From Paracentrotus lividus (lineage: Eukaryota > Echinodermata > Echinoidea > Camarodonta > Echinidae), in NCBI GenBank assembly GCA_940671915.1, contig CALNVZ010003426.1, forward strand, positions 18,841,418 through 18,905,417: a DNA stretch of 64,000 nucleotides, given 5' to 3'. The notes beneath the pieces are model-generated. The model was not told the origin of the DNA and did no database searches. It worked only from the letters and a program-made list of their open reading frames with translations. Positions 13,141 to 25,247 of this stretch are shown one piece after another (the first letter of the stretch is position 1; each line of letters begins with the position of its first letter). The position numbers and the translations under genes were made by a program.

Positions 13141-15058
13141 TATGTTTACAGCCAACCTGAGAGGACGGTGTACCTTTAAAACATTTAGGCCTACATACTG
13201 AAAAGACATTTTAGGCCAACTCCAATATCTTGTTTAGGCCTATTAATTTCCCTGCGACACGCAAGTTATTGAACCTAAAATCTTATAAAATTTTTGTCAT
13301 CATCATGTACACACCTAGCACAATTTTCCACACATTGATTACTTCCTTATCTAGCCCAATACATTAGCTATGACCGTTTATCATAACGAGGAAGTGATTA
13401 TTTATCAACGTCTTAAGTCGTGGTCTTACTTCTAGGCTGAAAGAGATTTTCTTTCAAACAATATGCGGCAAGTCAAGATTGAGTATTATAATAAATTTTT
13501 ACACACAGCATTGACCACAGGCCCGCGCGGATGTACCCCGAAACAACTCAATAATTATGGAAAAAAAGGGGGGGGGGGCAGGCCCGTAACCAGGGGAGGG
13601 GGGGGGGGGTTCGGGGGGTTCGAACGAACCCCACCCGCTGGCGACCAGAGGTCCGCTTCACAAAAAACAAAAAAATTGATAAAATGTTTTTTTTTTTTTT
13701 TTTTGCTTATCAATTTTTTGTTGGGCAGATCGATCGACCTTAGCCATCCCTATAGCTAATATATGGTACTCTTCTTGAGGGCTGAAGGCAGAAAAATTTT
13801 GCCTACCCCCCAAGTCCCCCAACTGTGGAAAATCTGGCTGTATCGATGTATGGAACACCTCTTTGAAAGCGAGACAGTAATGATACTAGTTGTGGAGACG
13901 TCTCCGAGACGTCTCCATATAGTCTTCGCGACGTTTCACGTGTCGCGGAAAAAATCAACAAAGTTCATGTATTTTTTCCCCGAAAGTCTTCGAGTCTTGG
14001 GTCTCCACGACGTGAGATGCCTCCTTTAATGCATATCAATTCTACTCCACGTGAAATGTAAATCTAACGTATGACATTAAATCTTAACATAAAGACGCGT
14101 CCATTATTTGAGGAGGGGAAACGCAACATTACATTCATGAGTTTAGTGGAAATACAATCATGCATCTGAGCGGCGCAGAAAATTATACGGCTCTACATTA
14201 ATGTCAACAAAACCCGCGCTAACGGCGGGAAGCGACCGATTGATAACTGCATGCAATTTTATTATTAGCGTACAAGAACTCGCCTAGAAAACTTCCCTGT
14301 CGGTAAAATGGTATTATCAGTCGAATCCGTTCGAGGAAATTCGTCATGGACATGAAATAAATAATTGAACTTTTATCATAGTTTTCGTAGGTAGATGCTC
14401 AGACCAGATGGGGAAAAAGACATTTTGGCAATCCTAACACCATTGTGCTAAAGTCGTAATCAGAATCTTTATTTCACATAGATTGATGTTCCTAACGATT
14501 ATTGATATAAATAGTGATCTTGTCACATCTTGCGAAGACGCCGGTCCACAATCGATATGCAGTGATATCCGGAAATATTTGACCCATCGAGTAAAGATTC
14601 GTTTTGTATAAAATGTCAAGTGGACAGGACTTTTTTTTAAACAATCGAAATTGAAATTACAATATTTGAAAGCTGAGAATCAAGCTTTTTAAAAACTGCT
14701 TGATCATTAAGGTGTAATAATTATGCGTAATCGAGGAAAGATGACTATACAGCGTATGAGCTATTTGAGAACAAAATTGGCCATATTGTACAGGAAATTT
14801 GATTTACTACGGATTCGAATTGTACTCAAGTGACAGGACTTTTTCCCCTTTGCAATAAGTTATTCCTATTTTTTGAAAAATTCAACTCTTAGCGTACTTA
14901 TTCAAGTTGATCATCTTTGAAAAAGGTTTGCTCGCCATCATATCAGAAAACAAAGTGAAAAAACGTGCTGGCAAATACAAAAAGTTATATGGCAAGCTTC
15001 GCTTTGCGTAGATGCATAGCCCCTGTCTCCCCCTTAAGTTTTAAAACTAGAATTGATA
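13141..15058. other. Gene-free stretch with repeat relics
   Basis: G-run rich relic at about 13565-13640, a T-run at 13687-13704, and a diverged fragment of the GAGACGTCTC palindrome family at about 13885-14015 (gagacgtctccgagacgtct). From about 14030 to 15050 the sequence is AT-rich with nothing I recognise. Confidence 0.5.
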
Positions 15059-15327
15059 TGCGGCGGGTCCCAAACTCGCCGTAACACTGCGCCGTACCTT
15101 TCGACGTTGAACTTCCTCACGATGATTTCGTAGAAAATTCGTGCAGCGGAGGCACCTTGCAGGTACAATGCCATGTACGACGTGCTGGAGTTTACAATAC
15201 CCTTACTATACAGAGACCGCAGGAATCGCAGAAAGTTGACCGAGACCTGTTCGCGTGCATTGTTGCATAGCAGGCTACGTTGATGGGACGACGTGCCCCG
15301 TTAGCTAGACGAGTTGTGACCGCCGCA
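15059..15327. mobile_element. GC-rich terminal-inverted-repeat MITE, copy 1
   Basis: Termini read tgcggcgg at the left and gagttgtgaccgccgca at the right, as in the copies at 16256-16510 and 55045-55295. The interior shares ttcgacgt, ttcgtagaaaa, cgtgcag, atgtacgacgtgc and aatacccttact with those copies. It carries several indels relative to copy 2 and no open frame of note. Confidence 0.75.
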
Positions 15328-15683
15328 TTACCCTAAATCCCGGTTCTTATTTAATCACACCTTTTTTTAATTTTAAATAACACAAATGGGTTCATACCAA
15401 TAACTGTGCGGTCCAATTGTAATGTGAATTACATTACAGATGGAAATGCGGAATAAATCTTACATCTAAAATAAATTTCAACAGATTAACAAACACTATC
15501 TCGACTCGAACCACTCATGTGTTTAGAATAAGCACATGTGCAGCAACACCCAGAATTTTGCGCATACCAACCATGCAGTGAGTGCTTTCTTCACAGGCAG
15601 ACCACACCCACATGTCGGTCTGATGCATTCACAACAATCAGAATAATTGCAAGCTTGTTGGAGCTCCAGCGGAAACAACTGTA

Positions 15684-15875
15684 CTATATCGAATGAATAA
15701 TCTCTATGCTTTCGGTAGCCAGCGGTACAGACATTTGAAAAAAGGGAGGGCGCAGCTGAAGGTTTCCGATTTTTAAATGATCATAAAGGTGTTCAAAATA
15801 GGGGGCGGCAACACTCGGCCCTCCCAGGATACGCCAATGGATAAACTGCTTTGTAAAAGAAACCAATTTTATCAT
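15684..15875. repeat. Dispersed G-run repeat relic
   Basis: Contains aaagggagggcgcagctg, agggggcggcaacactcgg and ccctcccaggatacgcc. This resembles eroded repeat termini seen elsewhere in the window (for example 40790-40945 and 27895-27995). The open frame through it has no coding support. Confidence 0.4.
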
Positions 15876-16255
15876 AAAATGCGATATTTTCTTCTAACAT
15901 TAACATAATTAATATAGCCACAGGAAATAACATTAAATGGGTCTCTCCAAATATTTATCAGTTTCCACGGGGGGGGGGGGGAGGGGGGAGAAGCGTCTGT
16001 TCCGAACAACTCCGACTTATGGGTCGGTATAGGGCCTATACCTGCCTAGTAGCTCATTGATGTAAACTGGTAAGAAAGCAATCTTGTCATAAATTTTGGA
16101 TTACGCCCATGGATCTCTATTTGCGATTAGGTAAAACAACTAATAGGCGTTTGGTACGATAGACGATCTTGACCATGTCTGAGGAAGAATCCAGTCTGAA
16201 TTGAGAGAGCAGTGGTCTCGTAAGGTCACATGATCGAATCCAAGGCGCTGCTTGA

Positions 16256-16510
16256 TGCGGCGGTCACAACTCGCCGTACCTTCGACGTGCAACTCCCTAC
16301 GACGGATTTCGTAGAAAAATCGTGCAGCGCTGGTACCTCGGAGGCACGTTGCATGTACGACGTGCAGGAAGTTTTTTTTTCCAATACCCTTACTACAGAA
16401 ACGCAGGAATCGCAGAAATTGACCAAAGACCTGTGCATTCATTGTACATGCAACGCAGGCTACGTTGATGGCACGTGCCCCGTAGCCTACGACGAGTTGT
16501 GACCGCCGCA
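16256..16510. mobile_element. GC-rich terminal-inverted-repeat MITE, copy 2 (best preserved)
   Basis: 255-bp element with termini tgcggcggtcacaactcg and cgagttgtgaccgccgca, an inverted repeat of ~18 bp. The interior is rich in CGACG and TACGT motifs and is itself partly self-complementary. Three copies in this window show that it is an active or recently active family. Open frames on both strands are by-products of its composition. Confidence 0.85.
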
Positions 16511-17269
16511 TAATAAATGCCACCGCCCACCTTAATACGATTGGTCTGGGACCTGATTGTGCAATAAAACGTCATAAAATTGGTCTGGATACTGTGCAGA
16601 GTTCTAAATCATCGCAGGAATACTTATATGTTCAAATCAGTGACTTTGTAACCTCCTTATTAAAATAAAAGCGAACTCAATATCTAATCGTCATATGACG
16701 TCGTAGCAATCGCACGATTGGCTACGATTTCAAACTAATTTGCCCTTTACTCCTAAACAAAGGCTTGCAATTTTCAAAAAATTCGATATCAGTATTCTTA
16801 CAGTTAATTCGAACCTCTAATGATAAGATTATATTCATTCATACTTTTGGAAAATAAGCAAAATGCGATTTGTTCCAAAATCGGATCGTAGACCAGTCGT
16901 AAGGTGTGCGGTGGCCTCTCAAATAAGAGTTCATTTTTCACCCCTCCTCCCTAAACAGTTATTGTTTTCTGTGCAGTCGGATTAAGAAAACAAGAAACCG
17001 TTATTTAAATGCTTTATAAATGCTGTAATAGTCTGAAGTTATATTGTTTCTTACTATTCTTACTTGCTATTGTTATAAGATCATCCATCTCACTTTACTC
17101 ATCCTCCACCGTACAAGATGCCCTCTACAAGTTCCTTGTTGTCATGGTGATAAAGGTCACATCAATCAATCGCAGGTGAGAGGGGACACAGGGAGATGCA
17201 CGCTATGAGCTACATGTCTATACCGGACAATCCTCATCTCCATATGCCAACTTCATGTACAGTATTATA

Positions 17270-17735
17270 CAGTCTGTGTCAAATAAAATGGTACAGTTGG
17301 AAAACATTTTTTTATAGTGTGAAGGTTAATATCAACGTGGTATTGTTTATTATTGTCATAAAGCAGGAATATCACTCTTTCTTCTGCAATTTTTTTCATC
17401 ACATTTGGTGCAGTATTTTTTGAGATATGACTAATTTTCTACAATCAAGGAAAATCCATTTTTCGCACGCTGTCCCATGCCTTTGTGTACGATTTCGCAT
17501 AATGACCGTGAATTCAGCGCTTCAGAACAATAGAAGTACGTAGTTTTGATTTGTTCCTCGTCGCACAAAACTTAGCATAACTTTTGTTTTACAAAAGCAA
17601 ATTATACAGGATAAAGCGCATCAGCAAGAAAAATCTTTTGGCTTCACTTTGGTACCACAAACACACATTATATGAAAAGATTTCACACCTAAATTATTTT
17701 TTCCCCGACTGTACCATTTTTTTTGACACAGACTG
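17270..17735. mobile_element. Tc1/mariner-type MITE (CAGTCTGTGTCAAA termini), copy 1
   Basis: 466-bp element whose ends read CAGTCTGTGTCAAA and, in reverse complement, TTTGACACAGACTG. It is flanked by TA at 17268-17269 and 17736-17737. Subterminal ATGGTACAGT pairs with ACTGTACCAT. The internal block from 17547 (gatttgttcctcgtcgcac) to 17690 matches the second copy at 59141-59566 in inverted orientation, and fragments in segment A at 4200-4350 and 8870-8955. There is no transposase frame. Confidence 0.88.
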
Positions 17736-17759
17736 TATAGGGGTAATTCAAAAGAACTT

Positions 17760-18000
17760 CGGACATGGCATCAAAGAAGACAGTGTGTGTCCTCAGTACC
17801 ACCTATGTTATTTAGGCGATCGTTGTTGCGACAACTGGCGAACTAGCTATTGTTTGTGTAGTCGCAAGTTGTTGTAGCCTAGTGTATAGAGTCGTAGGAA
17901 GGTCTATAAAATCGGCGATTTTTAGGCGATCTCCTAGAGAGTCAGACATTCGCAGGTTGTCGCCACAACGATCGCCTCCTGTGGGACAGGCCCTTTAATC
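17760..18000. repeat. Dispersed repeat with GTCGC/GCGAC half-palindromes
   Basis: The stretch contains gatcgttgttgcgacaactg and its inverse gttgtcgccacaacgatcgc, a loose inverted repeat ending near the tgtgggacaggccc motif. It is probably a fold-back MITE relic; precise termini are not clear. Confidence 0.45.
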
Positions 18001-18339
18001 TAAATCCTAAAATCAAATTCAATTAGAAAAAAAAGTTGATTTCATTGAAATCGGTAGCCATCATTAAAAACAAACATGTAGGAACATAGATAAGGAAAAA
18101 TCACTTATTTTGCACGCAAGACGGTCTGAACTATTTGACTACACCTTTTCGTTTATGGGTACTGGCATTGTAGCTGCTCCATGTGAATTAGGCATGTAGG
18201 AAACTAGAATATGCTTTTATGAAGACGCAATGCATTATTTTGTGCCAGTCTGAAATTGAATGCTTTCAGACTATACATGTTTAAAACGACGATAAATGAA
18301 TATTTTGAATGAAAGTGACAATAGTGGTGCTGATGATTG

Positions 18340-18420
18340 CCCAATGGTGATGCTAATGATAATAACGATCATATTGATGATAATGATGAATGTAATGATG
18401 ATGATGATGATGATGAAAAC
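18340..18420 (+). repeat. GAT-rich imperfect microsatellite
   Basis: Degenerate (GAT)n/(AAT)n tract ending in about seven clean GAT units near 18394-18414. Short frames on either strand here (Met/Ile-rich) are artefacts of the repeat. Confidence 0.75.
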
Positions 18421-18982
18421 AATGTTGCTTATGGTTAAATTCAACAAAACATATTTCAAAAAAAAAAAAAAAATTAGTGTGGATTGGTGAAAACAAATCG
18501 GCCTATACACATGTTCAGATAAACCACCTTTATTTGATGTGATGTAAAAAAAAAAAAAAAAAAATCAGCAAGACATGTAGGGGAGACCTGGGGCAATTGT
18601 AACAGTTTTTTCCTAATTTGACCTATCAGTTTATTAAGCTAAATACTTGCTTAAAACTAAAAAAATGAAATATACATATCTTAGCTTGACATATGAATAG
18701 GTTTGGGTTAAGTAAAACAAGTCATTTTGAAACCAACCATTTCAAAAAACAAGAGGTCGAGTGTTACAATTGCCCCGTGACCAGGGCGCAATTGTAACAG
18801 ACGTGCGGGGCAATTGTAACACATGAACTTGTAACATTTGTTTTTTCTTTATCAAAGCTATGCACATGACAAATTAAACATTATTAACCACATGAACTAA
18901 TTGTAATGAAACATGACAATTTTTGACTCATTTATATTACATTTCCACTTGTTATATGCATTAAATGGGGCAAAGTTATGAT

Positions 18983-19023
<41 letters not shown>

Positions 19024-20293
19024 GATTATTTTTTAGGTGTTGTGGCTTCACCTTTAACTGTAGAATATAAGAACCTTCATTAATTCATATTTTGGTTCTT
19101 TATCTACTTTGTAACTACACAATATACTTTCAACTGACAACTGTTGTATAACACTTTATGTTAGGCTACGCCTTTTGACTTAACGCATTCTTTCAAAATA
19201 AAGTGATACATTTCTAAGAAGAAGTAAAAATGACAGTTTTTTTTCTTGCTTTTTTTGTAAAATCAATCTTCAAAATTTACGCCACTTTTTTTTCTTCTGG
19301 CAAAATCAATATGTCTTTGCCCTTTTAAAAACAAACGTATTGGACATATATTTTCAGGTATCAATTGAAAATATATTTTATCTTTTATGGGGGCTGCCAT
19401 CTCCTCCCTCTCTCTCCTCTGTCTTTCTTTCTATCTTCTTTTTTTTCATTCACTCCTCTTTACTTTTTTACTTTCCTATCTGCCCTCCCCTCTCTCTCTT
19501 CTCTTCTCCGCCTCTCCCTTTCTCTCCCTTCCTTTTTCTTCTTTTCTCTTTTAATATATGCGTTTTTTGATAAGAAACAAGGCAGGGGTCCCTATTCTCT
19601 TTCTCATTTTAAGGACCCAATTGTAATAAGCCTTTTCGGTTTTCCATGGGCTGTGCTGTCAGTGTTTCTTTTATGTGTTATACCAGTGAACACTCGACGA
19701 ATAAAATAAATAAAAATGAAAAAAATCATATGTTCACAGTTATTTATTCCTCACATGTTTGAGCTCATAGATAAGGTTACCTTTTGTCCTTGTAAAAAAT
19801 GAACATAATTGATTATACATTCAAGTTATGAAGTTCTGAAGTTCTCTAGTAAGTGATATAAAAAAAGAAAAAAAAAAACAAGAATAACAAACTTGAGGCT
19901 CTGATTACCAATGAAACAAATGATAAACAAATTAAAGGCACTTTTTTTCGGAAAATATCAATATTCATTGCATTTCTAACAAAACGTTTTAGACAGATAT
20001 GTTCAAAGTTATTGAATTTTCATGTTGAGATTATAGATATGGTTACCTTTTGTTTTTGTAAAGCATAATAATCGACAATACATTCAAAGTTGTAAAGTTC
20101 TGATACTGAGCTTATAACGAGGCTTTTTCTTTGCTATTTTTCTTTAATATCCAATCTAACTCCTATTTACAATCTTGGCATTAAAGAACGTAATAGGTCA
20201 CTCTCTTCATATTTTTTACTTTTTTCTTTTTGCAGTAAAGTGATATAAATTATAAAAAAAAACAACAACAACAAGAATAAAACTTGAGGCTCT

Positions 20294-20482
20294 GGTATCT
20301 CACTTTGCGGAGACGTCTTCGCGATAGAATAGAAATTTTGTTTTCGCGACGGACAGAATGTATATAAAAACGTCTCCAATATCGCGGAGACGTCTCGAGA
20401 CGTCTCCGCCAAAATATTATTATCCGTCGCGAGACGAAATTTCTATTCTGTCGCGGAGACGTCTCCGCGAAGTGAGATACCA
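20294..20482. mobile_element. GAGACGTCTC palindromic fold-back element, copy 1
   Basis: Ends are ggtatctcactttgcggaga and, inverted, tctccgcgaagtgagatacc. The body is almost wholly self-complementary and repeats the 10-bp palindrome GAGACGTCTC and CGCGGAGACG. It is nested inside the 18577-21739 element. It is non-coding; frames in it are shadows. Confidence 0.8.
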
Positions 20483-20581
20483 CCCTAATTTTCATGTCTG
20501 AGGTTATAGATGTTGTTACCTTTGTTTTTGTAAAGCATTATATTGAACTTCAAAAGTTCTGAAGTTATGATGCTTGAGCTA

Positions 20582-20815
20582 AGGTGCTACTCACTTCGCG
20601 GAGACGTCTCCGCGACAGAATAGAAACTTGTCTCCGCGACGGATAAATAGTATTAGAGACGTCTCCGAGACGTCTCCTGAATTTCGGAGAACGGATTTTT
20701 TTTTTCATAAATTGTCGCGGAGACGTCTCGGAGACGTCTCTATACTATTTATCCTTCGCGGAGACGAAATTCTTTTATGTCGCGGAGACGTCTCCGCGAA
20801 GTGAGAAAGCACCCT
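20582..20815. mobile_element. GAGACGTCTC palindromic fold-back element, copy 2
   Basis: The same family as 20294-20482: ends ctcacttcgcggagacgtct and agacgtctccgcgaagtgag, with an inner repeated palindrome (gagacgtctccgagacgtct) on both sides of a ~50-bp centre. Outer bases ggtgct and agcacc extend the inverted repeat. Confidence 0.8.
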
Positions 20816-21999
20816 TATCGACGAGGCTATACTCTTTGCTGTTTTTCTTTATTTCACAAGTCTACTACTATTACAATTTTGGCATTAAAGGAACCTAATG
20901 TTCACTCTCTTCATTTTGTAGCATAATGCCCCCTGAAAAAATTGTGTCTAATCAGGCTAGCTCCATGGTTCAGAGGTTTCTGATTATTTTAATATGTTTA
21001 CAGGAAGCAACAAATTCCGGGACAATTGTAATGTTTTCTATGTAATTTGCAGGAGCCACGGAGCCTGGGAGGGCTTCGTCAGCGAACGTATACAAAAACG
21101 GGAAAATGGCCATACATTTGTGATTTTTTTTTTTTAGTCCTGTTCAGCCCCCCCCTCCCCCCCACTCCCTCCCACTTGCCGCTCAGCCCCTCCACTTCCA
21201 AAACGCTCCGCGGCCCCTGATTGGTTATTTAATAGCTTGGTGTTGATTCAGCGGAAATCTGCTTTACCGAGTTCCTACGGGAGTTACTTTAACCATGGAG
21301 ATACTAAGTTAGTATCTCCATGCTTTAACAGAAACAGGGCAATTGTAACAGCTTGTTACAAATTGCCCCTGGCAGAGGTGACCATATTTGCAGAGATTTT
21401 TTTCTATCTTAGCTTCGGTATTCGTCGTTGAAACTTTAGCAAAAATATGGCCTAAGAACATAATTTCTAAATATACAACAATGACAGCCGTAGCTCATCC
21501 CAATTTTTGTCCAGAAGAAAAACAATGGTAATGTGAAATATTACTTTTATGCTCAAAAAACGGTTTTTCCGCTGTAGAAAGTTCCACGAACCGTTAAATC
21601 TGCTAACACTCATACAGCATGTGGAGCGATTAAATGCGCATGTTCTCTACAAATTTTAAGTTTATAGCGTGTTTCTGCTAGGAATGGGAGCCTCTGTTAC
21701 AATTGCCCCGTGTTACATTTGTCCCCGGTCTCCCCTATACACAATCTTTAACGTAAAACTCACCCAATTATTATTTGTATAAACAATCGAATAAGATCAG
21801 TCACATCGTTGAAATGACTCCGAATCGCCACAAGCCTAAACATACAGAGAGTGACATGTTCTTATTCGGTACATGGTCTTCCCGTTTTGGTGTGTCTGGG
21901 TCTAATGCGATGCGTCTTGGCGTGCATTCAATCTTGACCTTTTGCTTTATGAAGAGGCGACATCTACAACTAGGCGGTGTTCCACTAGCCAGAGCTTTG

Positions 22000-22255
22000 A
22001 AAACAGCGCTCTATTTCTGATCCGATGAATTAGTAGCCCGATCAGAGAATGTGAGGCTTTTTCTCTCAAATAGCTCAATGAATTGGGCGAAATCTCAGCC
22101 CAAATCATCGTAGGATTATTTCCAAACCCGTAATAATTTTTTGCGGTTTTTGCTCGAAATAGTCACGATAGCGATGTGCCCTTGCCTGAAATAAGCCCGA
22201 TCCTTTGGGTAGAACAGTTAGTCAAATTCTCTGAGTAGGCTATAAACATAATAAA
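22000..22255. other. Unrecognised intergenic stretch
   Basis: No gene or clear repeat seen. The sequence is moderately AT-rich with a few GGGC/GCCC short inversions. Confidence 0.4.
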
Positions 22256-22259
22256 CCCA

Positions 22260-22560
22260 TAATTATGGTCAACTAACAGTTTGGTCTAACTACCACTTGG
22301 TCTAATGCATAGTTGGTTTAATTGTTCCTTGGCTTATTGACTAGGGTTTAATTGCCGATTCGTCTAATAGCCAAATGATCTATGTTCGTCTCATTCCCAA
22401 ATGGATTTTGGTATATTTCCAGTCTGTTACAGGAATCGAGCAAGATTGTTTTTAGACCAATTATTCATAAGACCAATTGAACATTAGACCAAATGGAAAT
22501 TATACGAAATGGTCAATAGACGAAATGGCAATTGGTAATTCGACAAAATATTGACTTTGG
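22260..22560. repeat. Inverted cluster of short GGTCTAAT/ATTAGACC repeats
   Basis: The left half has successive variants of ggtctaa-ttg-ccaaatgg (22280-22410). The right half carries the complementary form: agaccaatt, agaccaatt, agaccaaatgg, acgaaatgg, agacgaaatgg (22455-22545). Each unit is ~15-20 bp. The arrangement is a fold-back of two degenerate tandem arrays around a ~60-bp centre. Confidence 0.6.
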
Positions 22561-22924
22561 GATTTTCCCCGATTCACCTCGCATTCGAGCTAATGAGGAA
22601 CCCCATACTGATTCCGTCCTTTCTCTCATCGGTCCCTAGTGATTGCATGGGGAGATGTAAATATTGAAGGTTGAGCGTTTGACATTTACAACCCGAGTAC
22701 TACGTCTTGAAGACAAACACGGATGCGGGTGTGTGGTTACAGACAGGAGCCATAAGGCGTGGAAGTCATCTCTCCCTTGTGATCTCCCCCTGTGTCTATC
22801 TTTAATGTATCCTTTATCTCATTCTGGACCGACTCCCTTTTTGTATCTCCCTCTCTTAGTCCCATTTTATGTCTCTGCCTGTCTGTCTGCCTGTCAGTCT
22901 CTCCCTCTCTGTACCTGTCCTACA

Positions 22925-24262
22925 TTGACTTTTGTTAAAGTTTATCATAACGGATATAGGGACTAAGAGTAACTGTTGAAGGGATGTAAAATTTTTGGTT
23001 TGCAGATATCTTCAGTAGATCGCGAATCATTCTCAACTCTATCTTCCATAATATCTACTCCACACCTCTCTGGCTCCTCCTCTCTCTTTATCTCCCTCTC
23101 CTCCTCTTTTTCATTATCTCCTACACCTTAGATGATCAAAGTGATAATAGACGGAGGGACATAATACTTTGCGTTCATATAAGGATTATCTTCAGTAGAT
23201 GGTGACTCACTAGTCCGTCTCTCATCTCTCTCTCTCTCTCTCTCTCTCTACACATATCTTTCTCTCCTTTTCTGTCGATCTCTTTTTGTCTCTCCCTCCT
23301 CCTCTCTCTATACCCTCATATCCTACAGCATGACTTTTATAAGATGGCCAAAGTGACAATGGAAGGAGGGACGTAATAGTTTGCGTTCATGCAAAAATTA
23401 TCTTGAGTAGAACGTGACTCACTTTCTACTCCGCTGTCCATCTCTTTCTGCCCCTCTCCTCGCTCTTTAAGTCCCCCCTTCCCCCCCCCCCCTCACCATC
23501 CTCCTCTATATCCTTATCACGTATAAAATTATGTAAGGTGGCCATATTGACCATGGACGTAATAGTTTGCGTTCTCCGATTATCTTTAGTAGGTCGCGAC
23601 TCGCTCTCCCTCCTTCTCTCTATGCAAGATGATCAAAGTGACCACGGATGGAGGGATGCATTGGTTTACGTTCATACTATCTTCAGTAGATCACTCCGTC
23701 TTCCACCCTCTCTCTCTCCCTCCCTCACCCTTTCCACTCACCGTCTTTATGTCTCCCTTCTCCCTCTATACCTTTACCGTTGTTAGATGGTCAAAGTGAC
23801 AATGAATAGAGGGTCGTAATAGCTTGTGTTCATACTAAGTTTATCTTGAGTAGATCGCGACTCTCTCTCTATATACCCTGTCTCCCATCTATCTGTCTCT
23901 ATCTCCCTTTGTCTCTTTCTCTTCCTTCATCTTTTTCTCTCACTCCTTCTCTCTATGCAAGATGATCAAAGTGACTACGGATGGAGGGATGTATTGGTCA
24001 AAGTGACAGTGGATAGAGGGACGTAATAATTTGGTTCATATAATACTAAGTTTATCTTGAGTATATCGCGATTCACTCTCTACTCCGTCTTACATCTCTC
24101 TCCCCCCTCTCTCTCTCTCTGTCTCTCTCTCTCTCCCCTCCCTCTCTCTATATATATCTCTCCCTCATCTTCTCTATCCTTATCACTTATGTAAGATGGT
24201 CGAATTGACCATGGATAGAGCGATAATTTGCGTTCATCTTCAGTATAGATCGTGACTCCCAC
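22925..24262 (+). repeat. Degenerate CT-rich tandem array, 100-215 bp units
   Basis: A composite unit recurs from about 23129: aagatggtcaaagtgacaat, then gagggacgtaatagtttgcg, then ttatcttgagtagatcgcga, then a pyrimidine-rich filler of variable length (ctctctccc). Unit starts are near 22936 (weak), 23129, 23341, 23533, 23628, 23785, 23959 and 24195. Length variation comes mainly from the CT filler. Frames read through it are artefacts. Confidence 0.75.
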
Positions 24263-24534
24263 TCCGTCTTCCCTCTTCAGCTCTCCATCTGTCTCTTCTC
24301 TACATATTGATCGGCATCTCTCTCATCATAGGCTTTATACCACAAAGGACTCATCATGTTCTTTAATCACTATCATCTCGGATCAACCCTCATGGCTCGA
24401 TTTCATGATTCTCTTTAATTATTATCTAAGGGCAATAAATCACCGTATTCCATTACTCTAACATCCATGTATGTCCATCGCCCCCTTTAGAAGGTCATAT
24501 GCATTCCTAGGCGAAATAAAGAACGGATTTTATA

Positions 24535-24543
24535 AAAAAAAAA

Positions 24544-24579
<36 letters not shown>
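24535..24579. repeat. Poly(A)-poly(T) junction
   Basis: A run of about a dozen A is followed by AC and a ~35-base T run, a potential hairpin. Its counterpart in the right arm is at about 34596-34641. Confidence 0.85.
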
Positions 24580-24582
<3 letters not shown>

Positions 24583-25247
24583 GGGAAGTATTTTTTCTAT
24601 CCACAGTGGGTATATAATAAGTTAAATGAAAGATATTGGAAGCGAATTTGAATATTTCCTTGATTGGACAGAAACATAGGTCCACTGTCATGACTGTACT
24701 GAGTCGTATAAAATCGAAATTTATTACTTCAAATCGAAGTTCAAAAAAATTATTTGAAGAGCCACAAAGTTTTGTTTTGAAACCTAGTATTAAAGGGAGA
24801 GTGAAAGTGAGAAAGGAAACGGGGAACAGAGGCAGAGAAGGAAAGACAGAGAGAGAGAGAGAGAGAGAAAGATGTATATAAATAGAAAGACACAGAGAGA
24901 GAGAGAGAAGGGTCGATGCACAGGAAGAAAGTCAGTATAATAAAGAGGGAGAGAGAGAGAAAGGGAGATGAGTTATATATAATGAAGTAATATGACCTCG
25001 GGGTTCTGCAGTGTCGTCACATGTTCTGTAATTAATTTGATGTTTAGACGCCCATGCCATCTTAAGTCTGTTAATCACTATTGCTTAATTACGAATTGCA
25101 ATTAGAGAGACTTACTCACGACGCATGCATGCATGCTTATCGAAAGTGAAAATACATTCTGTACGTATATCATCCGTAATCTGCATGGCTTGATAAATCT
25201 TCAGACGATGTTTACTCTTTACACAAGTCATGTCTTTTACGTTCGGT

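Larger units (their letters stand above)
18577..21739. mobile_element. ~3.2 kb non-autonomous DNA element with GGGGAGACC...GGGGCAATTGTAACA termini
   Basis: The left end reads aggggagacctggggcaatt and the right end, in reverse complement, aggggagaccggggacaaat followed shortly by ggggcaattgtaaca. The GGGGCAATTGTAACA motif recurs subterminally in both orientations (about 18591, 18765-18825, 21000-21020, 21340-21370, 21695-21720), resembling transposase-binding subterminal repeats. The interior is AT-rich, holds long T and A runs (18989-19020), a CT-rich stretch (19400-19550), two GAGACGTCTC palindromes and a dispersed repeat. No transposase frame is visible. The superfamily is not assigned. Confidence 0.72.

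Noticed and set aside
16140..16523. 127-codon minus-strand frame and its partners
   Set aside because: They coincide with the GC-rich MITE at 16256-16510, and the other copies of the MITE disrupt the frame.
19340..19709. Frame rich in Pro, Ser, Phe and Leu
   Set aside because: Arises from a CT-rich stretch inside a non-autonomous DNA element. No motif.
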